From Baylisascaris procyonis (taxonomy: Eukaryota > Nematoda > Chromadorea > Rhabditida > Ascarididae), in assembly GCA_037389465.1 (NCBI GenBank), contig JAZARR010000167.1:1426001-1490000 (forward strand): a stretch of 64,000 bases of DNA, written 5' to 3'. This document shows, in pieces, positions 1-22,000 of this stretch (position 1 is its first letter; every line of letters starts with the position of its first letter). Position numbers and translations under genes: made by a program. The notes under the pieces were generated by a model. The model was not told the origin of the DNA, searched no databases, and worked only from the letters and a program-made list of their open reading frames with translations.

Positions 1-3000
1 TACTTCCAGAAAAGGCAATTCACGTATTTGCTTAGTCGAATATAATAATAGTCAAAAAAAAAAAATTATAAGCACATGAAGACTGCTTTACTACGAAGAC
101 TGTTGGTAGAGTGAGAGTGCTCTCAACGTGCGCGCGCTCATCATTTTTGCTTTGCTAGTTGTGAGATGGAGCTGTCAACTTGTTGTTCGATAGGGGGTAA
201 CCGTATATGACTTAGTGACAGCTGAATCGATTTATACATTTGATTGGAAAGTCAAAAAATAGGCGTCTGGCTTTGATGCACGATCAGAATGCGTCATCAT
301 GAATAGAATTTGTCAGTTTCGAAACAGCAATGCCACAGACTGACGGCCTTCAAAAGTTTTTTTTTTGCCATCAAACAATCAAAATGATCTGTCGACTTTT
401 GACATGAAAACACGGTAACGGTACAACATTTTTCACACTTCTATAATAAGTTATTTATGATACTTCAAAATTTTAAATAAAAAATATTGTTGAATATGTT
501 TTGTTTCTTAAATAATATAGCATAGAAAATTAGATGAGGGGAGAATAACTTGATTTATGGGAGGAAACGTTTGCCTGGTGCAAAACAATTTTTTTTTTTC
601 AGCCGAAGTTTCTTACTTTCAACTTCATATACTTAAAGAAATTCTATTTAAGAACCATTCTAATGGGGAGCGAGGGAGGAAGAGAGGTGGAGGTTAGAGG
701 TCAACGAAGAGGCAGAAATGATAGCAATCGGACAAGAAGCCCAATGCGAAAATTTCGTCCCCAAGATAGTGAACGTTATGAACTAACCGAAAATCGGTTA
801 TGAACCGAATGTTCGGTTAGTTTTCATCCACCGAATTTACTATTAGAGTCTTCGTTGCGAAAAAAAGCTTCTTGTCGGCTTTCGACAGAAAGGTATTTCG
901 ACTGGCTGCTATTATTATTATCGGAATGGTGACTGATAAAATATTAACGTGTTTAACGGAAGAGATATGTGGAGTAAAATTTGAGACAGAAATAGAGTGA
1001 ACAATTAAAGATAGATTTTATGAATAGTAATATACTCACAAAGTTCCTGAATTTCCGAAAAAGCCAAAAGCAGATATGACTAATAATAAGTGCACTATTG
1101 CTAACGAATATGCGAACATCTTATTTGATGTCCTTTATTCATCTTATTTGATGAGGATTGTGCTGGTATAATAGCTTTTCAATATTTAGCATTCATACAT
1201 GCAATTCATTGATGCATTTAATTTTTAGAAATTTTATGAACAAACAGAATAGGATTTTAGAAATAAAATTCCCATGGCGAAATTTCTATGAATAAAATGA
1301 ATAGAAATAAAGCAGTGAATATATTGAACAAATATAAGCATGGAACAGAGTGAATAAAAAAATTGGTAAATAAAAGCGGCGTGTCCGCATAAAACAAAAT
1401 GTAAATTTTAGTATAGAGTTGTAGGAATGGACAGTCGGAAAACGAACAAACAAACAACAATGTCATATAAACAAAATATTGCCGATTAAAAAGCTACGAT
1501 CTTGAAAGGTACTCGTTTATTTGATCGTTTTCATTTAGAAAATTTATGGAAAAATTTGTTTAGAATTTTGGATGTGGGAAATGTAGAAAAAACAGAATAT
1601 GGAAAAGTGGATATGAAATTTGTGGAATTTACAGAAATCTGTGGATTTCTGGAACAAAGAGAACTTATGGAGAAAATGACTAAAGAAAATAATCAAATTT
1701 TAAGGAAAATAAAACGCAACAGATGAAATGATAGATGAACTCAACGACTTTAAAGGTAAATGAGGAAGGAAATCATTGAAGTGAATTTCTGTGGATAAGT
1801 TGGCGACAATCATGCAGAGTTAATCGATAAGCATGAAGTTGTTGTACTAGGCAACGATTTTGCACTTTTTGGTGCCAGATTCAATCCTTTTCGCCTAAGG
1901 CTTTATGCCGGAACCGCTGCAATAGCAAGAGCCCAAGAAAATATTGCATGCAGGCGGTCATAACGAAGCGAAGTGCATAGTGAAATATTTTAGCATATGG
2001 AATAAAAGCAGCTGCTTAAATAACCTACTATATGAACACAAACAATATAGTTAAAAACCTAATTAAATTTCGATGCCTATTGAGTATTCTAACTCAAAAA
2101 CTTTAACAGCAATTGCCTTTCTCTTCTTTATCCAGCATCTATTTGCTTACTAAATTTTTATAGATTATGTTTTGCAAATTGACGCTTTGACGGTCGGCAT
2201 TTTTGATAGTTCGCGTTTCGCGGTCGGCATTTTGAATAATCGGCGTTTTGTCCGCCCCGAAGAAATGACATTGCACCCTGGTGAGACGGCAGACAAGTAA
2301 TGTGACACCTCATAATATGCCATTCGATCAATCAATCAATATGACTATTGGGTATATATGAGTATTTAATGCACGAAACACTTGCACTGTCTATTGCCTA
2401 TGAACAAGGTATTAAATGCAAATCAAGCCACTTGCTTGTGCCTGGTGGGTAAGGTGCGCGATTCACTTGCAACCGTATTTGATTTTTGCAACGACCTGAC
2501 ACTTGATCATCATTGGTCAAAATTTTCATTTACAGTATTGACTGAGCATTTTGCATGCGCTGCTTACTTTATTAAAATTTCATCTGTGGAAAAAATTACT
2601 CCCTTGAAAAAAACTTTTTTGAATTTGTTTTTGCAATTCAAACTTGGAACTTTGCTTCCTGCAAACAGTATTCGGTATTTTAACTAGCGGTTCTCATTGG
2701 GAATTTTCTCTTTCAGACTTCATGAACTCAAGCTTTACATTCAACGACAATAACGAATGCACACAATCTGCGCTTTTGAGCCATTGACCAGCTTCTTCAA
2801 AAGTATTCATTGATTCGAGAATTCAACAAGGAAATATTTTCCATGAAGCGAATGCGAAAGAGATGCTTTTTACCGGTAGCCAATCAAAAGAGATCATCAA
2901 GAGCAATAAAATGAAATCAAGCAGTCGTATCCTGAAGGGAATATATTTGCTGACTGAATTTAGGCTAGAAATGAACGAACGAAAGCGGGATGAACGGTCG

Positions 3001-4523
3001 AATCGTCGAAAAAGAATTTTTGAAATAAATTTTGATTGATGAAAGAGAGGAAGTAGAGCTGCTTTTTGCGAGTTAAGACGCTTACAACCACCAATAAACC
3101 TATGGACACAAAAAAAGAGAGCAATGATGATACATATCTGTCATGTGAAATTGCACGCTTCACGTATATTTTGGGAGAAAAACTATCGTAGTTCGTAAAT
3201 AAAAGCCCAAAGTGAAAAGTGGATGAGGACATCACGCTTATCTAACTGTTACCTTTATAGGTCGAAACTTTCAAAGTGAATCTCAAAAATCATTAGTGTT
3301 TTGTTTGGGTTTTAGTAGATTACACGATCTATAAAAAACAACCGTTATTTTGTTCAATCAGAGAATTTTTTTGAATATTTCGTAACCATTGCCTAAATTT
3401 TCGATTACTTTCAAATTGTGTTTTCCTCGACTGTTTTCGTCGAACAATGGCTTCAGCTCACGAAATGAATAAAAACTGAAAGTTATAATAAAAAATGATT
3501 TAAAAAAAATCACTAAATTCGCTTCGGTAATATTAATCAAAAGACATTTAGCATCTTCGCATGTTACATATTCATTGAGTGACATAAAAGCAGAGGTGTC
3601 ATTGAGCAAAGAGTAAAAAACGACTATGATGAGTGCACACCCCTCAGCAATGCCTCGACTGGATACGCACACAATATGTGTACACAATAATCTGGCAATG
3701 ATGCGACTTTCTCGAAAGCAAATGTAAACTTTACTTTACGAGATACGGTTTTTTCTTATTGATGAAAATTTTTTCAACATATTGAGAAAAATATCAAAAA
3801 TTTCTTCCAAATTCCCTTCAATAAAATATTTTCTAAAAATTTGCTTCGAAATTATTTTCACGGTTAAAATTTTTAAATAATCGGAGCATGATTGGTTGCC
3901 ACATATGCATTTAGCTTTATTTTTTACTAAAGCCATTTAATCTATGAAAGCACATCCATATGTTCAATGAAAAAAAAAACGAACAGGAATGAAGAGGCAC
4001 AATTAAGGTGAAAGAAATACACATAAAAATGTAGTTCTTAGTGGTTAAATCAATATGGAAATAAATAAAAGTGCTATAGAAACTGGAAGCGATGACCTAA
4101 GTCCCCTATAGCGAAAGTGGTCACCAGTTTTAATTTGCGCTGCAAGACAATAAACAGGAAATAATTGGACTAATAACGAAGTGTGTTATGATAGCACACA
4201 TTTCCTTACAGTCTGCAAAACGACGTCTAATTTATTATAACAAAAATGAATAGCTTAAAAATGTGGTACTATAAAGCATCCGTTTTCTTAGTAAATACAA
4301 AAGTATTGTTATAGGTAGTGCTTGAATATTAGCACTGCGACATGGTACATTTTATCTGATGTCAACGGTGATCAAATTAAATAGGGTAACCGAAATCTGG
4401 TTGCTCCTTTCTACAATTTAAAGCCAACAAATTGTTGAGAAGGTGTTTAAGTAAAAGAAGAGGAGCACCTGACGGGTTTCAGGTGACTGCGCGAAATTTG
4501 TCGATGCGGGAGAGTGCGTTGAA
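1..4523. other. Gene-poor AT-rich stretch
   Basis: No open frame here has exon-like composition or flanking splice sites that I could support; the longest frames are AT-rich and low in complexity. The only structured item is a degenerate tandem repeat at 2,181-2,256. Around 661-710 there is a purine-rich, G-rich tract. Nothing else stands out. Confidence 0.5.
2181..2256. repeat. Degenerate tandem repeat, about 33-bp unit
   Basis: Two imperfect units share the core GGTCGGCATTTT followed by a GCGTTT element. The CpG content is well above the AT-rich surroundings. It is probably a remnant of a minisatellite or transposon end; no coding frame is associated with it. Confidence 0.5.
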
Positions 4524-4557
4524 GTGTGTGTGTGTATATGTGTATGTGTATGTGTGT

Positions 4558-4596
<39 letters not shown>

Positions 4597-4598
4597 CA
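4524..4598. repeat. (TG)n microsatellite
   Basis: A TG-rich run with a few TATG interruptions, ending in a short CG alternation. It creates artefactual His/Thr or Cys/Val frames on both strands, which are not genes. Confidence 0.95.
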
Positions 4599-7500
4599 TA
4601 CGTGCGTAGCATTGACGATGAATATAACGGTGAGTGCGCACCTCAAGTGGGCACACCTTTGAATAAATCGAATGCCCGCAACTTGTCCTAGCGTAACACT
4701 CACCTCCTGATTCAACAAGAACTTATGAGTGTACTCTCGCAACTTGCATTCACCCTATTCCCCAATTTGGGTACTAACACTTTTCTGCAACTTTTGAAAA
4801 TACGAATGGTGGTATACAGATCAAAAATGCATATCTAACATATGATTCGTATTGATAATCGTCTAGGCAATCCCAATCGTTCTATGTTCACGATAAAGCA
4901 AATCAGATCTGCACTAGGTGAAGAGCAACAGAAAAAAAAGGTGGCAGGCAAGAGGAAGAGACAGAGGGAGAAAGAGAGGTCAGTGAAATTGCCCAATGCA
5001 ATGGCTTATGAAATTAAAAAAATGTTTGGCAAATTTCGAGATGCTTGAGGTTCGTTTTGATTAACTCTCCCTTGTAATTGATTTCGGAGTACTTGATGTT
5101 GAGATGTGAATGCAGTAGCACTCAGTTCTTTCGACACAAGAAAAGGAAATCGCGGTCGAATGCTGCTGGAAATGATTCTTTCAGGTGGAATTTTTTTGCA
5201 AATGAGCATTATTTCAATGAAAAATTTTGGAAAAAAATTTCAATCAGAAGCCGCAAAAAAATTTACAAATGCATAGACATTTCAAACGTGAGTGAAAAAC
5301 ACCGATGAGAAATCCTCGCTACCCGCATCGCTAATATTTGAAGAGTAAGCAAATCAAGGAAATTTTTAGAGATCACTCTTGTCAGCCATCTGAAAACTAT
5401 TTTTATAGTTGTCAAATGATTAAATGTGGTTGTTGAAGCAAAAAAAAAAAAAAAAAAAAAAAATGAGCAGTTGAAAGTTGAAATTGCTAGCGACAAATAA
5501 ATAAAATCGATTTTATGCGGCTATTGCATATGCAAAATTTATTGAATATTCTTGCAATATGCACAACAATTGTCTGCTTAGAACTCGAAATTCATCTGAA
5601 GTAAACTTTTAAATGAGAAAAAAGTCCTTAGTGAATTTCGAAATTTTATGCATGGATACACATGCTCAATCAAATACTACGACAAATTAAACAATTGGAA
5701 AGAATTTGAGAATGCTGATTTAGAAATCAACAAATAATTGGTTGAAAAAAATCAAGGAAATAATTATAGTCGAAGTGAATTGTTTTATAAGCATATGATC
5801 GAACTGCTTTTTTTTCAACATTTTGCTAAGTGCGACTCATGGAAATTGATGGAGAAATAAACAACTATTATTTATTGTTTGTTTACATAAAGCATTATTG
5901 CTTTTGTTGTTTACATTTGCACTAAGAAATGAAATGAGCCGCAAATCATTTTGTGAGATTTTGTTAATTTCATCGTGATTAAAGATTAAAGATTAAAGAT
6001 TAAAAACATAGTAATTGATTAAAGATAAGAAATTTGGTCCTTATTACTGTCTTCGTCTGTAGGAAAACAAAATCTATTATGGCGCATTGCCTAGTATTGA
6101 TTAGTATTGATATTTCAGTCCTTCCTATGTTCCCGAATATGTTTTGATTGCCTTTCCACTATAATGAACTTTCCTATTCTATCCTTCAATTACCTGTTTC
6201 ACTGGATGTGTTATGGTTTACTTACTTCTGAGCAATCTGTTATTATTCCTTAATACATGCAGGTACATCTCCAGGTTAATTACTTGTAAATTATTTGTTG
6301 TTATTCCATAATATATGCAGTTATATCTCCCGCAAAATTAAAGCTAAATTTAACGCACGACTGCATTACAAAAGTGATTTTCATAAACGCTCAGAAAAAT
6401 GAAAAGAAATTCATTAAACTGCACATAAAATGCCTCATATACCATCCTTTTTTTGCACTTCATTGATGAATTTTTCTCAAATATATTCCCGCACAAAGAA
6501 CGGAAACTTCGAAATTCGACACGCCTATATGATATTCAGAAGAGGCCATTTAATACTTAAATTGTGACGGCTGTTTGAAGCTATAAATAAAGAATCGCTG
6601 CGCCAATTTGCGAAAAAATATAGCCACTGAATATCGCCAATGAATGTTGTAAACGTCTAATCGGAAATGACTGTATGTCGAAAACCTTTAAATTTCTAGA
6701 TTATTTTATTTTATTATCAATAAATATGAAAAGAAAAGAAATGGGGCAGTTTATTAAATGAGTATGTGATTCGATGACTGCGCACTTACTTTATTGACCC
6801 TTGATAGGGATAATGATCGAATAAAAAACAACTTTTTAAATCCCTGGAACTCTTAACAGCATCCAGATTACGTATCTCCAAAAAAAATTCAATAGATACA
6901 TTCTTCATCAAGTAATATAAAGTAGCAAAACTTCACAAATATAACAATATTATGCCATATTCGAAAAAGAAATCGGAAATAGCAAATAATTTTCTCACAA
7001 TTGGTGTTTTTTTTTTCGATAAAAAAGATGGCGTTTCAAAGGAGTTAGCAACAGCAGATAACGAACAGCATTTGAAAGTATTTGATATTCCACATACCAT
7101 CAGTGGAAAGTGCAGCAGCATGATCCCCTTTGATAAGAAGTCTCTCCAATTGGTACTGTATAATCAACCGAAGATCAAAGCAAATAACCGAAAACATTGC
7201 TAATCATTCGTCCAAAATTATTTGTAAAAAAATATTTAATCTTTGCAAAAGTGCTTAAATTTAAAATAATTGAAAATATTCAAATCATTTGTAAAATTAC
7301 TTGCACTGTTTTTTTATGATGGAATAGTGACAATAAATTCCTCGAAAAATTTTCGGCTGTGTGACTGTCGCTTTTTACAATCATACATCCCTAGAGAATT
7401 GCAACAATTCATGCTCTTCAGTTTTGCAACCAACCACGCATTTCTGACAATTTTGCTGGTAACTGACGTCGTTGGTATTCAAAGAAACAAATAATTACGG

Positions 7501-7846
7501 GCTATATTTGATGAAATATGATAATTTTGCACGGCAATTTTTATTACTTAAGTGATGGTATGACATTTTTATTACTTAAGTGATGGTATGACTGTAAATC
7601 AGCGTCGTATACGCAAATCGATCATAGAAATCTATATGGAAAAAATTTTATCAAACAGCTAATCTCACATAGACAAAATTTATATAAATCAGAAAAAAAA
7701 CAACACTCTGGAAGTTTACTAGGAGTCTAGAAGTGACGTACATGAACTTATTTGACGGCAATAAGAATTCAAGTTAATTAAGAAGCTTGGAAGAAATGCT
7801 CAAATATGCATCTAGAACTAATGCAGACATGGATGCAGATACAAAG
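4599..7846. other. Non-coding stretch between microsatellites
   Basis: No supported gene. It contains a 24-base poly(A) run (5,440-5,463), a short GATTAAA heptamer repeat near 5,980-6,005 and a 28-bp tandem duplication (7,537-7,592). Frames of 60-85 residues occur but are AT-driven and lack splice or start context. Confidence 0.45.
7537..7592. repeat. Perfect 28-bp tandem duplication
   Basis: Two adjacent copies of a 28-base unit beginning ATTTTTATTACTTAAG, with no mismatch seen. A recent slippage or repair duplication is the simplest explanation. Confidence 0.9.
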
Positions 7847-8054
7847 ACACACACACACACACGCGCACACACACACAAACACACACGCGCACACACACAC
7901 AAACACACACAAACACAAACACACACACAAACACACACAAACACACACAAACACACACAAACACACACACACACAAACACACACACACAAATACACATAC
8001 ATACATACACATACACACGTACACACACATGCACACATGCAACAACTATACACA
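7847..8054. repeat. Complex (AC)n microsatellite
   Basis: About 200 bases of AC dinucleotide with AAAC, GCGC and ATAC interruptions. It accounts for the His-Thr and Cys-Val frames on both strands. Confidence 0.95.
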
Positions 8055-8477
8055 CATGGGACCTTGTCACAATCAAATATGATTGCAGCCTTCAACAGCG
8101 AAAGTGAAAAAACGAGTGCAGAGCGCCGACTTTCGTTTCTTCGGAATAAAATTGAGATGCGGTAAAGTTAGGCAATAGAATTGGCACAAGGTGTGTTTCT
8201 CTTGCCCCCTGTTAAATCATTCACTATACTATAATGTTAATAAAATATCAATAATAACGCATTTAAGGTTTATCTAAATTTATAAGAGCATATGACAGAA
8301 TCGCATGCTCATATGAATCTTCTGAAACATTATAAAGTGCAAAATATGAATCCGATCGACCTAAAATACGATTCTATCATATGCAAAAACTTATGCAAGT
8401 CTTAACACATTCTTAGGTTATTTATTCTTCGATATTTCTTCGCCGAATAAGTTCAGAAATTAGTGTAGTGGCTGAAC

Positions 8478-8699
8478 ATGTGGGACAGATTATGTGCACC
8501 AAATTTCACAGCTTTAATCCCTCCCAGCGTATTCCAATATGAAGATGCTAAAAAAACAGACTCGACAGTGTTCCTGCGCGTACGGAAACAGACAGACACG
8601 ACTCTGTCTGTGCGCATGTGGACACAAACAGACGTAACTCTTTTCCTGCGTGCGCGGACACAGACAGATATGACACTGTTCGTGCGCAAATCGACATAA
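8478..8699 (+). repeat. 36-bp minisatellite with open reading frame
   Basis: Three full 36-base units (8,565-8,600, 8,601-8,636, 8,637-8,672) and a partial fourth (to 8,699) share CTGYGCGNNYGGACACARACAGAC. Because 36 is a multiple of three, an ATG-initiated 73-codon frame from 8,478 reads a 12-residue repeat such as TDVTLFLRARTQ. The opposite strand is also open with a 12-residue period. The preceding text GTGCACCAAATTTCA resembles the 3' tails of RTE-type retrotransposons, so I infer a decayed transposon tail rather than a gene. No splice site or family match supports coding. Confidence 0.6.
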
Positions 8700-17663
<8,964 letters not shown>

Positions 17664-17760
17664 TTGCAGCCAGGAAAAATCAGCACTACAGCTATAAAAA
17701 ATCAGCAGTGCAGCTAGGATAAAAGGCATTGCAGCTATGAAAAATTAGCAGTGCAGCTAC
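17664..17760. repeat. Tandem repeat of about 22-24 bp, four to five units
   Basis: Units follow GCAGCTAGGAAAAATCAGCA with alternating small changes. Boundaries are approximate. No frame runs through it convincingly. Confidence 0.75.
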
Positions 17761-17847
17761 GACTGTGAATTATTGAGGTATGATTGACAATCGGATATGT
17801 GCAATATAAACTATTTCATCATGATGTTCTTATTCTTTGTGCCCTAG

Positions 17848-17906
17848 AAAATTAGTTTCTAGTTTCTAGAAACTAATTTTTTCTAGAAACTAATTAGTTT
17901 CTAGAA
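17848..17906. repeat. Palindrome cluster
   Basis: Bases 17,848-17,880 form a hairpin with 13-bp arms (AAAATTAGTTTCT and its complement). Bases 17,881-17,906 are a perfect 26-base palindrome centred on TAATTA and flanked by TTCTAGAAAC. Both share the TAGTTTCTAGAAACTA core, so the cluster looks like repeated copies of one self-complementary word. Confidence 0.85.
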
Positions 17907-18950
17907 AAATTGTAAATTCTAGAGACCACCCAGTACCGAGAAGGATCAATGTAGAAGATCACATGAGATGATTTTTGAACGGAAAGTTTTTCATAAGGAC
18001 ATTTTGCTTGTAAGGTAACGATTTCTTAGGGCAATGACCTTAATTTACCAAGGCAAATGTCCTTCAAAAATGGTCTAGACAAACTCTCTAAAGTGAAAAC
18101 AAAAATAACAACAATTCCACATTCCCGGCATTTTTCTGGAAGCCAAAAAGTTACGTTAATAGTAAAAACTCAGGCCAGTGATGCAAGACACTACCCCAAA
18201 ATTATTGCATAAGTCCAGAGGCTATAAAGTCGTAAGTCAAGAGATACTCTGAGGCAACTAGCAAAAAAGTAAAAAAGTAGTAAAAGGATAAAAAGGTCGA
18301 GTCACGTGTCTAAATGCAGAAGGCCTTAGGGAACTGAGGCTTAGTTTCTCGAAAGAAGGAAGAAATAGAATAATTCTCTAACAATCGATGATATCAATGG
18401 TTTCAGGGATCATTGAAGGATTTGGCAATGAATACATTAACAGCGTGCAATTTGCAAGTGAAATACATTAAAGAAAACTAGGATCATGCGTTGATCTGGA
18501 TGCAGTGCAACAAGAAAATATATGACGCAACTCAAAGGCTATCTAACAGTCACATTCCACAACAATGCTACGTTTGAGGATATTTTATTACCTGAATTTA
18601 ACACTACATTATTAGACTAATTATTTCAATAAATTAGATTTCTAAAGATTGTTATCTAAAAGACCTCAGATAGAGAAAGCGAATAGCAGACTCGATGAGA
18701 GGAGAGAATATATACAGCAATTTACAAAGATTTTATCGAATGATCTTAGAGAATGTTACTCACTTTCATTTCTTATGACCTTCAATAAAGCAATGCACTA
18801 TGGAAAAAAACTTCGCCAATAAAATTCCAAAAATGAATAACAAATGAATTGCAGCGATAATCTGATTCTCAGTGTATCACTATAACAGATAAAATATAGA
18901 TTCATACGCTCAGAAATGAACATTTGCTTCGAATATAAAAATACTGTTGT

Positions 18951-18954
<4 letters not shown>
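17907..18954. other. Non-coding stretch
   Basis: No gene, RNA or repeat that I can support. Confidence 0.4.

Positions 18955-19041
<87 letters not shown>
18955..19041. repeat. (AT)n microsatellite
   Basis: About 87 bases of pure AT dinucleotide. Confidence 0.98.
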
Positions 19042-19042
<1 letters not shown>

Positions 19043-22000
19043 TAAAAAAAATGTATGCATTTCGAATTAAATAATAATTTCGGGGTGATTGCACGAGAAA
19101 TGCCATACTTGCGCTTGGAATCGTCTAATAATTCAATTGCTTAATAATGATCAACCAAATGCAATATCTCAGTGAATGCAATAATATAATGCGATTATGA
19201 TTTGCTTTGTATGTGCAAAGCATAATTATAGGGAATATTGGTTATGAATAAACAATTTCGATAGGAATTAAAGCCCTCAAGCTTGCATGATTGCCTTAAT
19301 TTTCCAGGGGATTCTACTTAAATAAGGCAATAATTTGCAAGCGAGCGAAGACAGGAGACAGTGAGATGAGAAAGGGGAGGGGGGTGGGAGTGACGCACGA
19401 ATGCAAATAGTACGAGAAATGCTGACCTTTAAAGTGTCCATTAATCTAAAGTGAAGCCCACTTTGCGCTTCATTAGTTTTTAACATTACAAAGTTGTTTT
19501 ACATTAAATATTGTTAAAGAAGATCTCTGACTCCAAACGAATTGAAGCGGTGCAATAGGTTGTTAGTAGTGCTAATAGTCCTCTAGTCACAATCAATAAA
19601 GGAATGTGATTCTTAGCATACGAAATAATTGACCATCATTTAGCTAAAATGAAGAATTCGATTCGATGCTCCGCATTTTAAACGAGTATAGGAAATTACT
19701 ACACCCCTGTTGAGTTGCTGCTGAGGTGGGAGTGGCGGGTGGGGCAGTTTCCCATATTTTTATGAGACATAATCATAAGCATCACTTACAGCTTAGAATT
19801 TTACTTTAAAATTCATATTAATTCCTTTCAAACAAAGTATAATAGATATACACCACTGAACTATATGATTGAAGTTTATCTCAGAACTTTTCATGATCAA
19901 ATATGAATAAACCCGAGTAATTTATACCCGGCCTTTTGCAGCTTACCTGACAGCCGTGTCTGCCACCTAGAATTTAAATGCCTATCTTTCAGAGAAGATC
20001 TCAGTGGTCAAAACGCTAATATTTGAGAGGCATGAATTGCAAAATTACATATACAGTCTTGTTTATAGTTATTGAAAATCGACTTGCGAATGAATTACGT
20101 TGGATTTCAAAAAAAAAAAATTACCGGAAGTGACTTTCTGAACAAAAAGCAGATGAAATATAATATTCAACATTGCACAAGTAGTAGAGGGATTGAAAAA
20201 AAATCTCTCCAACTCCTACTTTATAGACCAATGTAGCAGAATACATATCATATACAACGAATAATTACCTCAATTAATAGATGAGTAAGCCAATAGGAGA
20301 AGAGCCAACCAATTTTGCATACAGACCTTCATCGTTAGCTAATAGGCGACAGCCGGCTGCAGAATTTTGCACGAGCTAATAGAAAGTAAGCGGCAGCTGG
20401 CTTGAATGGGGTCTATCTAACGACACACTATGGCCCACAAAAACGCACCTTATTGACGACAGCGAAAGATAGCGGCGTACATTATCGCATTCGAAAACAT
20501 GGCAAGAACATAACTGAGAAAAAATCATCGCGCCAACGAGACATTCATTACCTTTTCATGTCGCCATGGTTTAGCCTTCCATGGTTCCATATTAGTTTTT
20601 CCCACTTTTTTTGAGAAAGGAGCGACGGAAGTTGAAGTTTACGAAGTTGAACATCTATATTTTATTCAAAACTCAAGAGATGCCTTTTTGTAAAGATAAG
20701 GAAAGCGGCTTCCATATAAAAAAGAGGGACAACATACTCCTTATAAAGATTTGATGTGCAAGTTTGATTCGGTTAAATTTATATTTAAGTGTTTGCATTC
20801 AAACAAAACGATGATTCATCTAGAAATGGGACAATGTGGTTAGGAAATTACGATAGCAGTGTAAATAGACGAGATGATTTAATACCTCTTTACGGGTAAT
20901 TCTATATTCTTCGCTGAAATCTGATTCCGGCGTACCTTCAGGTCTTTTCATAAATTGTCGTTTGGTTGTCTAAAAGTGATTGATGAATGGCTATGCAAAT
21001 ATAGTATGGGATATTGCTAGGAAATTAAGTCGATAAAAACAGAGAATGAAAAATGAATTCGATGACGATTTTTGTGTTCGTTGAAGATGACAAATAGGTT
21101 TGTATTTCTTTGTTTGCATGATATTACTTTCATAAAACATTATTCAAAGATTTGTGAATATTCAACTGGAATATCAAAGAAGAAACTATTTTGGGGTTTT
21201 TCAGTACAACAGAGCAACAAGACAATTTATAGATGAATTTAAGGAAATTTTTCACTACCATATATCGTAATTCGAGCCTTCCGATTTTAGAATGAAAACT
21301 TTTAGACTGCCAAGTCATCATTTTCTGGTCAATGAAACTCACTGACCATAAAATATGGTATTACCTTATCATATTTGATGGTTAGTGAGTCTCATTTTTC
21401 TATCGAAAAGATGATGAAAGATTCCAGTAGAAAGGAAGCTGGCCCAATAAAGAGATATGCTATAAATGTTTTTTTAGCCATTGTTCAGTAATAAAACCAT
21501 CTAATGAAGAGAAGATAAATCTGTATAAACTATGTAAAGAATCGGTTATATAACGTAGATATTTTTAAGAAATGATAGAATGCATGGAAAACGAAAAGTG
21601 CCTAGAACGTGGATTGAGTTCAATACTTGAAATATTCGTTATTTTACGCACACTTATCCAACTGGAAAATAAGTAAGCAAGCGATCAGATGAATTCTAAT
21701 TGCATATGAGGTCATATAAACAAACACAGACAACCGACAAATATATTCATACAGACTAGTGGAAGAGTAGCAGCCATCAATTCTAAGCGCCTAAATTTAG
21801 GAAAATATTTGCATTTTTCATTGATTTCTGTGTCGATTTGTGTTTCGTTCTCACTGTTTCATCCCAACAAATGTGTACTTTTTATAAAATTTTTGTTAGA
21901 TAGCGCATGTCGAGGCAATTAAATAACGAAAATAAATTGTATAAACATGTAATTCAAAATGGATGGCTAACGGCTAAATAAACGAAAAGCCAATGTTATG

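Noticed and set aside
4418..4742. Overlapping frames rich in His-Thr or Cys-Val on both strands
   Set aside because: They are translations of the (TG)n microsatellite and its edges.
7774..8165. Five frames of 75 to 119 residues rich in Thr-His or Cys-Val
   Set aside because: They come from the (AC)n microsatellite; every frame is open because the repeat has no stop codons.
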